A DNA stretch of 64,000 nt. Source: Streptomyces sp. NBC_00094. GTDB lineage: Bacteria; Actinomycetota; Actinomycetes; Streptomycetales; Streptomycetaceae. A program made the translations under genes and the position numbers. Shown in pieces: positions 56,940 to 64,000 of the stretch. How positions within the stretch are numbered: position 1 is the stretch's first letter; each line of letters starts with the position of its first letter. The stretch is from NCBI RefSeq assembly GCF_026343125.1, contig NZ_JAPEMB010000001.1, forward strand, positions 6,329,501 to 6,393,500, in the 5' to 3' direction. Under the pieces are notes generated by a model. The model did no database searches. It saw only the letters and a list, made by a program, of their open reading frames with translations, and was not told where the DNA came from.

Positions 56940-57514
56940 AGCAGACCCCTCTCGGTGAGCAGCGCGTGGAGCTGCGCCGCGGACTCCTGCACGGTCTGGT
57001 TCTGGGACTCGATCCGCAGATCGGGCGTCTCGGGGGCCTCGTAGGGGTCGTCGACGCCGGTCAGGCCGCTGATCTCGCCCGCGGCCTGCTTGGCGTAGAG
57101 GCCCTTCACGTCACGGACCGAGCAGACCTCCACCGGGGTCGCCACGTGCACCTCGACGAAGGCGGTGCCCTCGGCGTGGTGACGCTTGCGGACCGCCTCG
57201 CGGCTGTCGGCGTACGGGGCGATGACCGGGACCAGGACCTGGACGCCGTGCGAGGCGAGCAGCTCGGCGACGAAGCCGATGCGCTGCACGTTGGTGTGGC
57301 GGTCCTCGCGGGTGAAGCCGAGGCCCGCGGAGAGGAACTCGCGGATCTCGTCGCCGTCGAGGATCTCGACACGGTGGCCCTCCTCGCGGAGGCGGCCGGC
57401 CAGCTCGTACGCGATGGTGGTCTTTCCGGCGCTCGGCAGGCCGGTGAGCCAGATGGTGGCACCGGTCACGTGGTTCTCCTGGGAGGTGTGGGAGGTCTGA
57501 GGGGTGGTGGTCAT
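56936..57514 (-). CDS. cysC: Adenylylsulfate kinase
   Basis: A 192-residue P-loop kinase that makes PAPS from adenylylsulfate. Walker A is GLPSAGKTT, followed by ILDGDEIREFLSAGLGF and RHTNVQRIGFVAELL. The ATG at 57514 shares bases with the cysH stop (TGATG). Because the CysH here looks like the Fe-S type that uses adenylylsulfate directly, the PAPS may serve other sulfation reactions or balance the pathway. Confidence 0.95.
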   Translation of the reverse strand: MTTTPQTSHTSQENHVTGATIWLTGLPSAGKTTIAYELAGRLREEGHRVEILDGDEIREFLSAGLGFTREDRHTNVQRIGFVAELLASHGVQVLVPVIAPYADSREAVRKRHHAEGTAFVEVHVATPVEVCSVRDVKGLYAKQAAGEISGLTGVDDPYEAPETPDLRIESQNQTVQESAAQLHALLTERGLL

Positions 57515-58230
57515 CAGCCGTGCAGCCCGCATTCGGTCTTGTTGCGGCCCGCCCAGCGGCCGGCGCGGGCGTCCTCGCCCTCCAGGACGCGGCGGGTGCA
57601 GGGGGCGCAGCCGACGGAGGCGTAACCGTCCATCAGGAGCGGGTTGGTGAGGACACCGTGCTCCATGACGTACGCGTCGACGTCGTCCTGCGTCCAGCGG
57701 GCGATGGGGGAGACCTTGACCTTCTGCCGCTTCTCGTCCCAGCCGACGACCGGGGTGTTCGCCCGGGTCGGGGACTCGTCGCGGCGCAGGCCGGTGGCCC
57801 ATGCGCCGTACGCGGCCAGTCCGTCCTCCAGCGGCTTGACCTTGCGCAGCGCGCAGCACAGGTCGGGGTCGCGGTCGTGCAGCTTCGGGCCGTACTCGGC
57901 GTCCTGCTCGGCCACGGTCTGACGCGGGGTCAGGGTGATGACGTTGACGTCCATGACGGCGTCCACGGCGTCCCGGGTGCCGATGGTCTCCTCGAAGTGG
58001 TAGCCCGTGTCGAGGAAGACGACGTCCACACCGGGGCGGACCCGCGAGGCGAGGTGCGCGACGACCGCGTCCTCCATGGAGGAGGTGACGCAGAAGCGCG
58101 CACCGAAGGTGTCGACCGCCCACCGGAGGATCTCCAGCGGGGAGGCGTCCTCCAGGTCGCGGCCGGCCTGCTCGGCGAGTGCCTTGAGGTCGGCCGCGGT
58201 GGCGTCCTGTCCGATCTGGGTGACCGTCAT
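57514..58230 (-). CDS. cysH: Adenylylsulfate/PAPS reductase, 4Fe-4S type
   Basis: A 238-residue reductase that converts activated sulfate to sulfite. CVTSSMEDAVVAH is the nucleotide loop. The Cys pairs CCALRK and CAPCTRR are present, as in 4Fe-4S enzymes that prefer adenylylsulfate. The C-terminal ECGLHG holds the catalytic Cys. Its ATG overlaps the stop of the zinc-ribbon gene (ATGA). Confidence 0.96.
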   Translation of the reverse strand: MTVTQIGQDATAADLKALAEQAGRDLEDASPLEILRWAVDTFGARFCVTSSMEDAVVAHLASRVRPGVDVVFLDTGYHFEETIGTRDAVDAVMDVNVITLTPRQTVAEQDAEYGPKLHDRDPDLCCALRKVKPLEDGLAAYGAWATGLRRDESPTRANTPVVGWDEKRQKVKVSPIARWTQDDVDAYVMEHGVLTNPLLMDGYASVGCAPCTRRVLEGEDARAGRWAGRNKTECGLHG

Positions 58231-58406
58231 ATCGTTTCCCTCCCAGGGGTGTTGCCCGAAGTGCCCGGGGCGAGCAGCCCCAGGAACTTCAACTGGAAGG
58301 CTCGGCTGCACGCGGCGCATTCCCAGGCGCCGTGACCCTGCTCGTTGGGACGCAGGTCCTCGTCCCCGCAGTAGGGGCAGTGGAACGGTGCGGCACGCTC
58401 GCTCAC
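58227..58406 (-). CDS. 59-residue zinc-ribbon protein of the sulfur operon
   Basis: A small protein with two CxxC pairs (CPYCGDEDL and CAACSRAF) that can bind one zinc or an Fe-S cluster. It starts with GTG overlapping the sulfite reductase stop by four bases and ends overlapping the cysH start by four bases, so it is translated in step with both. Similar proteins occur at this place in other Streptomyces sulfur operons. It may help assemble or regulate CysH or the reductase; function unknown. Confidence 0.85.
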   Translation of the reverse strand: MSERAAPFHCPYCGDEDLRPNEQGHGAWECAACSRAFQLKFLGLLAPGTSGNTPGRETI

Positions 58407-60100
58407 GACAGGGACTCCTCGGAGGCGCGGGCCGTCCAGGTCGCGAAGCGCTCGCCGGTCTCGCGCTCCGCCTGGAAGCGCTTGAGGACCCGCTCCACGT
58501 AGTCCGGGAGCTCGGCCGCGGTGACCTTGAGGCCGCGGACCTTGCGGCCGAAGCCGGCCTCCAGGCCGAGCGCACCACCCAGGTGCACCTGGTAGCCCTC
58601 GACGCGGTTGCCCTCGTCGTCCAGGACCAGCTGGCCCTTGAGACCGATGTCCGCGACCTGGATACGGGCGCAGGCGTTCGGGCAGCCGTTGATGTTGATC
58701 GTCAGCGGCTCGTCGAAGTCCGGGACCCGGCGCTCCAGCTCGTCGATGAGCGAGGAGCCGCGGCCCTTCGTCTCGACGATCGCGAGCTTGCAGAACTCGA
58801 TGCCGGTGCAGGCCATCGTGCCGCGCCGGAAGGGCGAGGGGGTGACCCGCAGGTCCATGGCCTCCAGGGCGGAGACGATCCCCTCGACCTGCGCCTCCTC
58901 GATGTCGAGGACGAGCATCTTCTGCTCGGCGGTGGTGCGGACGCGGCCCGAGCCGTGGGCCTCGGCGATCTCGGCGATCTTCGTCAGCGTGGCGCCGTCG
59001 ACCCGGCCGACGCGCGGCGCGAAACCGACGTAGAACCGGCCGTCGTTCTGGCGGTGGACACCGACGTGATCGCGCCACTGACCGGCGGGCTGCTCGGGGG
59101 CGGGCCCGTCCGCCAGCTTGCGCTGCAGGTACTCGTCCTCCAGGACCTGGCGGAACTTCTCCGGGCCCCAGTCGGCGACGAGGAACTTCAGCCGGGCGCG
59201 GTTGCGCAGCCGGCGGTAGCCGTAGTCGCGGAAGATCGAGATGACGCCCTCGTAGACGTCCGGGACCTCGTCGAGGGAGACCCAGGTGCCGAGGCGGACG
59301 CCGAGCTTCGGGTTGGTGGACAGACCGCCGCCGACCCACACGTCGAAGCCGGGGCCGTGCTCCGGGTGGCGCACGCCGACGAACGCGATGTCGTTGATCT
59401 CGTGCGCCACGTCGAGCAGCGGCGAGCCGGAGATGGCCGACTTGAACTTGCGGGGCAGGTTGGAGAAGTCCTTGTTGCCGACGATCCGCCGGTAGATCTC
59501 GTCGATGGCGGGCGTGCCGTCGATGATCTCGTCCTCGGCGATTCCGGCCACGGGCGAGCCGAGCACGACACGCGGGGTGTCGCCGCAGGCCTCGGTGGTC
59601 GACAGGCCGACCGCCTCCAGGCGGTTCCAGATCTCGGGGACGTCCTCGATGCGGATCCAGTGGTACTGGACGTTCTGCCGGTCCGTGATGTCGGCGGTGC
59701 CGCGGGCGAACTCCTCGGAGATCTCGCCGATCACCCGGAGCTGGGCCGTGGTCAGCCGGCCGCCGTCGATGCGGACCCGGAGCATGAAGTACTCGTCGTC
59801 CAGCTCCTCCGGCTCCAGGACACCCGTCTTGGTGCCGTCCAGACCCTGCTTGCGCTGGGTGTAGAGGCCCCACCAGCGCATGCGTCCGCGCAGGTCGTTG
59901 GGGTCGATGGAGTCGAAACCGCGCTTCGAATAGACCGTCTCAATACGTGTCCGTACATTGAGACCGTCGTCGTCCTTCTTGAACTGCTCATTGCCGTTCA
60001 GCGGGGTGAAGTGCCCCACGGCCCACTGACCCTCGCCACGGTGGCGCCCGGCCTTGCGGCGGGCGGCGGCGGGTGTGGGGTTTTCCGGGGTGGCGGCCAT
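58403..60100 (-). CDS. Ferredoxin-type sulfite (nitrite/sulfite) reductase
   Basis: A 565-residue sirohaem/4Fe-4S enzyme that reduces sulfite to sulfide with six electrons. Two half-repeats carry TADITDRQNVQYHWI and VRTTAEQKMLVLDI. The cluster ligands are CTGIEFC and CPNAC. The operon context and the SirA-like form favour sulfite over nitrite. The ATG at 60100 follows AAGGAC. A leader peptide and a hairpin precede it; the chelatase at 50835 supplies sirohaem. Confidence 0.94.
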   Translation of the reverse strand: MAATPENPTPAAARRKAGRHRGEGQWAVGHFTPLNGNEQFKKDDDGLNVRTRIETVYSKRGFDSIDPNDLRGRMRWWGLYTQRKQGLDGTKTGVLEPEELDDEYFMLRVRIDGGRLTTAQLRVIGEISEEFARGTADITDRQNVQYHWIRIEDVPEIWNRLEAVGLSTTEACGDTPRVVLGSPVAGIAEDEIIDGTPAIDEIYRRIVGNKDFSNLPRKFKSAISGSPLLDVAHEINDIAFVGVRHPEHGPGFDVWVGGGLSTNPKLGVRLGTWVSLDEVPDVYEGVISIFRDYGYRRLRNRARLKFLVADWGPEKFRQVLEDEYLQRKLADGPAPEQPAGQWRDHVGVHRQNDGRFYVGFAPRVGRVDGATLTKIAEIAEAHGSGRVRTTAEQKMLVLDIEEAQVEGIVSALEAMDLRVTPSPFRRGTMACTGIEFCKLAIVETKGRGSSLIDELERRVPDFDEPLTININGCPNACARIQVADIGLKGQLVLDDEGNRVEGYQVHLGGALGLEAGFGRKVRGLKVTAAELPDYVERVLKRFQAERETGERFATWTARASEESLS

Positions 60101-60133
60101 GGCGTCTTGTCCTTCGGGACTGCGAGAGGGCGG

Positions 60134-60165
60134 CTCTGACCTGCACACTCGCGCTGAGGTCAGAG
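60134..60165 (-). promoter_or_regulatory. Hairpin between the leader peptide and the sulfite reductase gene
   Basis: CTCTGACCT and AGGTCAGAG (9 bp, exact) enclose a 14-base loop. It is 61 bases after the leader stop and 33 bases before the reductase start. It fits an attenuator or a translation-control stem that depends on ribosome position in the leader. Confidence 0.55.
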
Positions 60166-60226
60166 GGTGGCGCGTCAGTGCGCAGCAGGGTCGGGCAGAA
60201 GAGAAATCGCGGCGGTGCTGGTGGTC

Positions 60227-60310
60227 TCAGCGCGCCGGACAGATGGCGCTGGACATGCGGCCGAGGTCGACGTGCCGCCGACTCACCAAGGCAGTTCCAG
60301 TTCCAGACAT
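60227..60310 (-). CDS. Sulfur-operon leader peptide (27 residues)
   Basis: The frame runs from ATG at 60310 to TGA at 60227. The product begins MSGTGTALVSRRHVDLGRMS and ends SAICPAR. The SRRHVDLxRxxSAIC core is the pattern of the putative leader peptides annotated before sulfur genes in many Streptomyces. The Cys codon five from the end could stall ribosomes when cysteine is low. It lies 126 bases before the sulfite reductase gene. Cysteine control is inferred from this layout. Confidence 0.78.
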   Translation of the reverse strand: MSGTGTALVSRRHVDLGRMSSAICPAR

Positions 60311-60351
60311 GACGGAAGCGTGTCACGGGACTTTGGACCCAGTCCAGCATC

Positions 60352-60366
60352 GTCCACGATATGGAC
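60352..60366. promoter_or_regulatory. Inverted repeat upstream of the sulfur-operon leader
   Basis: GTCCA and TGGAC are five bases apart (GTCCACGATATGGAC), about 42 bases upstream of the leader start. This is a candidate operator for the operon; no consensus is known to me. Confidence 0.3.
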
Positions 60367-60410
60367 ATTGATGTCTCGGTGTGCGAGACGCTGTGTCGTG
60401 GGTCACGAAA

Positions 60411-60433
60411 AAGGGGCCCGGTCGGGGCCCCTT
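60411..60433 (-). terminator. Rho-independent terminator of the GNAT gene
   Basis: AAGGGGCCC and GGGCCCCTT pair exactly around a five-base loop. On the minus strand the stem runs into TTTTTC, a rare classical terminator for this genome. It starts 20 bases after the GNAT stop at 60453. Confidence 0.75.
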
Positions 60434-60452
60434 CGCGTGGTTTCCGTACGTC

Positions 60453-61022
60453 TCAGGCGTGGGCACCGGGCCACGGGCCGGGGGTCTCCGACTCCTCCAC
60501 TTCCTCGACCTTGGTGTCGAAGAGCCGGAAGCCGCGCCGCTCGTAGTTGGCCATCGCGTGCGGGCCGTCGAGCGAGCAGGTGTGCAGCCACACGCGCTTC
60601 GTGGTCTCCCGCTCGGGCCAGCGCTCGGCGAGGTCCCAGGCGCGCCGCACTCCCTCGGAGAGGAGGTGCCCGCCGATCCCGCGGCCCCGGAAGGCGGGGA
60701 TCAGGCCGAAGTAGACGATCTCGACGACACCGTCGGGCTGCGGGTCGAGCTCGACGTACCCGGCCGGCGTCCCCCGGTCGTACGCCACCCAGATCTCGGA
60801 CCCCGGCTTGTCGACGATTTCCTGCCACTGCTTGTACGTGAGCGCCAGGCGGTCGTTCCAGCGGATGTCGCCACCGACCGCCGTGTAGAGGAAGCGGCTG
60901 TACTCGGGCGAGGGGACCTCGGCCCGCGCGATCGTGACGTCGTCGCCCTCCGGGGCGCGGGAGGGGCGGAGATCGGACGACGAGGTCTGTTCGAGGGACC
61001 AGGTGGTGAGCGTGATGTGCAT
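60453..61022 (-). CDS. GNAT-family N-acetyltransferase
   Basis: A 189-residue single-domain acetyltransferase. IVYFGLIPAFRGRGIGGHLL is the acetyl-CoA-binding region and AMANYERRGFRLF the C-terminal block. Substrate unknown. The ATG at 61022 is used. It ends in a T-run terminator and is separate from the sulfur operon. Confidence 0.9.
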   Translation of the reverse strand: MHITLTTWSLEQTSSSDLRPSRAPEGDDVTIARAEVPSPEYSRFLYTAVGGDIRWNDRLALTYKQWQEIVDKPGSEIWVAYDRGTPAGYVELDPQPDGVVEIVYFGLIPAFRGRGIGGHLLSEGVRRAWDLAERWPERETTKRVWLHTCSLDGPHAMANYERRGFRLFDTKVEEVEESETPGPWPGAHA

Positions 61023-61302
61023 GACGTCATCGCATCACGAGCCCGCCCGGGGCGGCCACCGGGGTCGCCGGTGCGGGGGTGGCGGGCCTGCCGTCCGGCC
61101 GTCCGGCAATTCCGAGAATGGCTAAAAGCGATCGATTTGCCGTGACGGAAAACTGCGCCCGGTCATTGTGGAATCGAGGCAAAAGCCCCTATGGGTGGCG
61201 ACTTTCCGGCCCGATTTTACTTTGGCGTCCTGGAGGTCATCCGTTGGGTTTGTTAAACTTCTGACCGTATGTTGGGGCGGCGGTAACCCGGAGGGGGATC
61301 GA
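61023..61302. other. AT-richer intergenic region before the response regulator
   Basis: These 280 bases hold no supported gene. The part from 61110 to 61275 is much richer in A/T than its surroundings and contains GTTAAAC near 61250, a possible -10 element of the regulator's promoter. The start of the regulator gene shares this composition. Confidence 0.4.
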
Positions 61303-61983
61303 ATGCGCGTCCTTGTGGTCGAGGACGAAGGAGATCAGGCGGAGTCGCTGAAAGAAGGCCTGAGAAGGTACGGCCACGACACCATTGTGGTCGGTTCCGG
61401 GGCCGAGGCTCTGGACGCATTCGAGAATGCCGACCTCGTACTGCTCGATCTCGGTCTGCCCGATATCGACGGAATCGAAGTTTGCCGTCGTATGCGCGCG
61501 GCGGGAGACACGCCGATTATATCCTTCGCTGGCGAGTCCGCCGAACTCGACAGGATTCTCGGGCTGCAGGCGGGCTCCGACGACTGTCTGGAGCGGCCCT
61601 ATTCTTTTCGGGAGCTGATGGCCCGAATCGACGCCGTCATGCGACGGGTCGGCGCCCGGATCGGCGGTCAGCGCCGGCCCACCCTCTCCCGGGGCGGCCT
61701 CAGCCTCGACAGCGAGTCCCGGGAGGTCGAACTCGACGGGCGGCCGATCACGCTGACCCGCAAGGAGTTCGACCTGCTGCACTACCTCGCCAGCCGGCCG
61801 GGCGTGGTCGTGTCCCGGCAGCGCCTGATGATCGACGTCTGGGGGCACCCGGCCGGGGCGGGGCTGAGCCCGCAGGCGAGCCGGACCATCGACACCCATG
61901 TGAGTTCGATGCGGAGCAAGCTGCGCGAGAGCGGGTGGATCCTGACCGTCCGAGGAGTGGGATTCCGGTTCCGGCAGGAGTGA
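61303..61983 (+). CDS. Atypical OmpR/PhoB-family response regulator
   Basis: A 226-residue protein with a receiver domain (1-115) and a winged-helix DNA-binding domain (130-226: LTRKEFDLLHYLASRPG, TIDTHVSSMRSKL, VRGVGFRF). The acidic pocket (VVEDEGD) and Asp49 (VLLDLGLPD) are kept, but the conserved Thr is Ala76 and the conserved Lys is Arg98 (LERPYS), so normal phospho-switching is doubtful. No histidine kinase is near. The first half uses A/T-rich codons (ATT ATA, TAT TCT TTT), unlike neighbours. The ATG at 61303 follows GGAGGGGG. Confidence 0.88.
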   Translation: MRVLVVEDEGDQAESLKEGLRRYGHDTIVVGSGAEALDAFENADLVLLDLGLPDIDGIEVCRRMRAAGDTPIISFAGESAELDRILGLQAGSDDCLERPYSFRELMARIDAVMRRVGARIGGQRRPTLSRGGLSLDSESREVELDGRPITLTRKEFDLLHYLASRPGVVVSRQRLMIDVWGHPAGAGLSPQASRTIDTHVSSMRSKLRESGWILTVRGVGFRFRQE

Positions 61984-62022
61984 GGGGGTGCCGGCACCGC
62001 CGGGAGTGAGCGGAGTTCCGGC

Positions 62023-62059
62023 GGGTCCCGGCGAGGGCGGTCGATCCTCGCCGGGACCC
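62023..62059. terminator. Perfect 14-bp bidirectional hairpin
   Basis: Arms 62023-62036 and 62046-62059 are exact reverse complements around a nine-base loop. It lies 40 bases after the regulator stop and 11 bases from the stop of the convergent gene. Confidence 0.7.
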
Positions 62060-62069
62060 CGCGGTGGCG

Positions 62070-62690
62070 TCAGCCATCCGACCGGGGGCTCAGCAGCCGG
62101 GCCAGGACGTCCGGGCCCTGGACGGCCGAGGTCGGCCGGCCGCCGTCGACCACCAGCGTGGGAACGCCCCTGACGCCGATCTCCACGGCACGCCGTTCGT
62201 CGGCGCGCACGCTCTCCCCGAACTCCGTCCCCTCCAGTACCCGGCGGACCAGGGACGGTTCGAGCCCCGCCTCGACGGCCAGCTTCTCCAGGACCTCGGG
62301 GGCGGCGATGTCGAGACCCTCGGTGTGGTACCCGTACAGCAGCCGCTCCACCATCGCGTCGGCCAGCCCGTGCGCGGCGCCCAGCCGGACCAGCCGGTGC
62401 GCGTCGAAGGAGTTGACCGGCCGGGCCTTGTGGAGGTCGAGCCGCAGCCCCTCGGCCTCGCCGAGCGCCTGGATCTGCCGGATCCGGTCGGCCGCCCGCT
62501 CCGGGCTGCTCTGGTACTGGGCGATCACCTCGGCCGCCGTCGGGCCGGCCGTCGGGCTGCCCTCCGGGTCGAGTTCCAGGCTGCGCCAGACGACCTCCAC
62601 GTCGGCGCGCCCACGGAGCGCGGTCTCCAGCCTCCGCTTCCCGATGTAGCACCAGGGGCACAGGATGTCGAAGTACACCTCGACCCTCAT
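62070..62690 (-). CDS. FrnE/DsbA-family oxidoreductase
   Basis: A 206-residue thioredoxin-fold protein of the FrnE/2-hydroxychromene-2-carboxylate isomerase type. CPWCYIGKRRLE is the active site; PVNSFDAHRLVRL and GVRGVPTLVVDGG are conserved. It acts in the cytosol on disulfides or small molecules. The ATG at 62690 is 15 bases after the exporter stop, so both are in one operon. Confidence 0.92.
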   Translation of the reverse strand: MRVEVYFDILCPWCYIGKRRLETALRGRADVEVVWRSLELDPEGSPTAGPTAAEVIAQYQSSPERAADRIRQIQALGEAEGLRLDLHKARPVNSFDAHRLVRLGAAHGLADAMVERLLYGYHTEGLDIAAPEVLEKLAVEAGLEPSLVRRVLEGTEFGESVRADERRAVEIGVRGVPTLVVDGGRPTSAVQGPDVLARLLSPRSDG

Positions 62691-62705
62691 GACCAGGGGT
62701 TCCTT

Positions 62706-64000
62706 TCAGTCGGCGACCGGGGCGGGAGCCGCGGCGCGGTCGTCGGGGGATGTCGGGGACGTCTCGCCCTGCGGGGCCGGCTCTCCGCGGCGGCGCAGCG
62801 TGAGCGTGAGCGCGGAGAGGGCGACCAGCAGGGGGATCAGGATCAGCGCGTGCACGTGCAGGCTGTGGGTGAAGGCGGCCCGGGCGGTGTCCGCGAGCGC
62901 GGTTCCCAGCGTGCCGGGGATCTGCCGGGCGGCCTCCAGGGCCGCGGGCAGCGTCTCGCCGGCGGGTCCGGCGAACTCCGCGGGCAGGCCGCGGGGCAGA
63001 TGGTCGGCCATGTAGCCGCCGTACACGGCGGTGGCGACGCTGCCGAGCGTCGCGATGCCGAGCGCGCCGCCGAGCTCCGCGCCCGTCTCGGAGATGGCCG
63101 AGGCCGCGCCGGCCCGCTCGGCCGGGGCGGATCCCACGACCAGGCCGGTGCCCAGGGCCATGAACGGGGTGAGCCCGGCGAAGAGGAGCAGCGAGCCCGC
63201 GACCACGAAGCCGGGGCCGCCGTCGACCTGGGTGAGCATGACCGGTCCGAGGACGGCGAAGGCGGCGCCCGCGCTCATCAGGACGGCGGGCTGGAAGCGG
63301 GCGGCGAGACCGGAGACCCAGAGGGCGACGATCGTGCCGCCCACGGCGGTCGGCAGCTGCCACAGTCCGGCCTTCAGGGGCTCGAATCCCAGCACCAGCT
63401 GCAGGTACTGCGAGGTGAGGAGGCTCGTACCGAAGAGGAGCATCCCGACCACGATCATGCCGCCGGCCGAGACGGCGAAGGCGGGGACGCGGAAGAGGGA
63501 GAGGTCGAGCAGGGGCGTCTCCAGCCGTCGTTGGCGCCGTACGAAGGCGGCGCCGACGACCAGGCCCAGAGCGATGAAGCCCAGCGAGGAGAGGCCGAAG
63601 CCCTCCGCGGCGAGGTTCTTGATCCCGTACACGACCGCGAGCGGGGTCACCAGGGACATGGCGACGCTGACGAGGTCGAGCCGCCCCGAGCCTGCCGTGC
63701 GGATCTCCGGTACGAGGAACGGCACGGTGAGCAGCAGCACCAGCATGGTCGGTACGGCGACGAGGAAGACCGAGCCCCACCAGAAGTACTGGAGGAGCAC
63801 GCCGCCGACGAGCGGGCCGAGGGCCCCGCCGCCCATGAAGCTCATCATCCAGATGGTGATGGCGAGGGTGCGCTGTCCGGGGTCGCGGAAGAGGTTGCGG
63901 ATCACGGAGAGCGAGGACGGCGCGAGGGAGGCCGCGGCGACGCCCTGGACCGCGCGCGCGGCGACGAGCATGCCGGCGCTGTCCGCGTACGCGGCGAAGA
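62706..64000 (-). CDS. DHA2-type MFS drug exporter (5' end outside the window)
   Basis: A large membrane protein of the 14-segment drug:H+ antiporter type. LVAARAVQGVAAA corresponds to the conserved ARxxQGxGAA motif, and VGGVLLQYFWWGSVFLVAVP matches the family motif C region. The frame stays open to base 64000 (FAAYADSAGM...), so the start codon lies beyond the window and the ATG at 63971 is internal. It exports an unknown compound and is co-transcribed with the FrnE-like gene. Confidence 0.88.
   Translation of the reverse strand, partial: FAAYADSAGMLVAARAVQGVAAASLAPSSLSVIRNLFRDPGQRTLAITIWMMSFMGGGALGPLVGGVLLQYFWWGSVFLVAVPTMLVLLLTVPFLVPEIRTAGSGRLDLVSVAMSLVTPLAVVYGIKNLAAEGFGLSSLGFIALGLVVGAAFVRRQRRLETPLLDLSLFRVPAFAVSAGGMIVVGMLLFGTSLLTSQYLQLVLGFEPLKAGLWQLPTAVGGTIVALWVSGLAARFQPAVLMSAGAAFAVLGPVMLTQVDGGPGFVVAGSLLLFAGLTPFMALGTGLVVGSAPAERAGAASAISETGAELGGALGIATLGSVATAVYGGYMADHLPRGLPAEFAGPAGETLPAALEAARQIPGTLGTALADTARAAFTHSLHVHALILIPLLVALSALTLTLRRRGEPAPQGETSPTSPDDRAAAPAPVAD

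Noticed and set aside
61237-63780. 847-codon open frame on the minus strand over the regulator, FrnE-like gene and exporter
   Set aside because: It runs through three well-supported genes and a terminator and contains no recognisable domain.

Overview
The window is about 72% G+C with strong third-position G/C bias, GTG and TTG starts, and gene content typical of Streptomyces (mycothiol-type and ESX-associated proteins, a trehalose TreY/TreZ pair, Actinobacterial Fe-S adenylylsulfate reductase). It is a chromosomal stretch mixing core genes with lineage-specific accessory islands. No tRNA, rRNA, CRISPR array, insertion sequence or origin was seen. Both ends cut a gene: a polysaccharide deacetylase on the left and an MFS exporter on the right.

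Left part (1-8.5 kb): a deacetylase lipoprotein, a TrmB/LuxR-type regulator, two small proteins, then three consecutive secreted wall hydrolases. Each of the three has a different catalytic module (NlpC/P60-like, DUF1906 glycoside-hydrolase-like, Rpf-like transglycosylase) fused to almost the same six-repeat VCBS/FG-GAP domain. Long exactly identical DNA tracts join the repeats, and one gene carries a TTA (bldA) codon. From 8.5 to 16 kb lie housekeeping-type genes: PPK2 kinase, PhoX-like protein, OsmC, ZapE, a RibD-like reductase, MurC, MsrB.

16.1-19.7 kb is a polymorphic-toxin locus: a WXG100-type exported protein with a YwqJ-like deaminase tip, a SUKH-3 immunity protein, a free-standing YwqJ-like domain, and a SUKH-3 protein with an unknown C-terminal extension. 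20.6-22.8 kb holds a phage-baseplate-like protein, a Tat-exported stand-alone copy of its C-terminal domain, and a 46-residue secreted peptide. 22.9-31.6 kb has an EF-G paralogue (with a candidate leader ORF), VOC, kinase, YcxB, glutaminase-like, TPR, LysR and M24 peptidase genes.

31.6-42.9 kb carries TreZ, TreY and GlgX (trehalose from glycogen or maltodextrins), interspersed with a GNAT, a DUF1707-FHA protein, a P450-like protein with a shortened haem loop, and an MFS protein. 43-45.3 kb encodes a copper-amine-oxidase-like protein split over two secreted genes. 45.4-50.8 kb contains a HEPN protein, a DnaQ-type exonuclease, a hydrolase, an aminoglycoside-phosphotransferase-like protein, DUF1697 and an Rv2466c-like protein.

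50.8-60.3 kb is a tightly overlapping sulfur-assimilation operon on the minus strand: leader peptide, sulfite reductase, zinc-ribbon protein, CysH, CysC, CysD, CysN, then an SsuA/B/C-like sulfonate importer and a sirohydrochlorin chelatase that supplies the sirohaem branch. The leader peptide has a Cys codon near its end and a hairpin lies before the reductase gene, which suggests cysteine-responsive attenuation. The right end has a GNAT gene, an atypical OmpR-type response regulator in an AT-richer segment, a FrnE-like oxidoreductase and the exporter.
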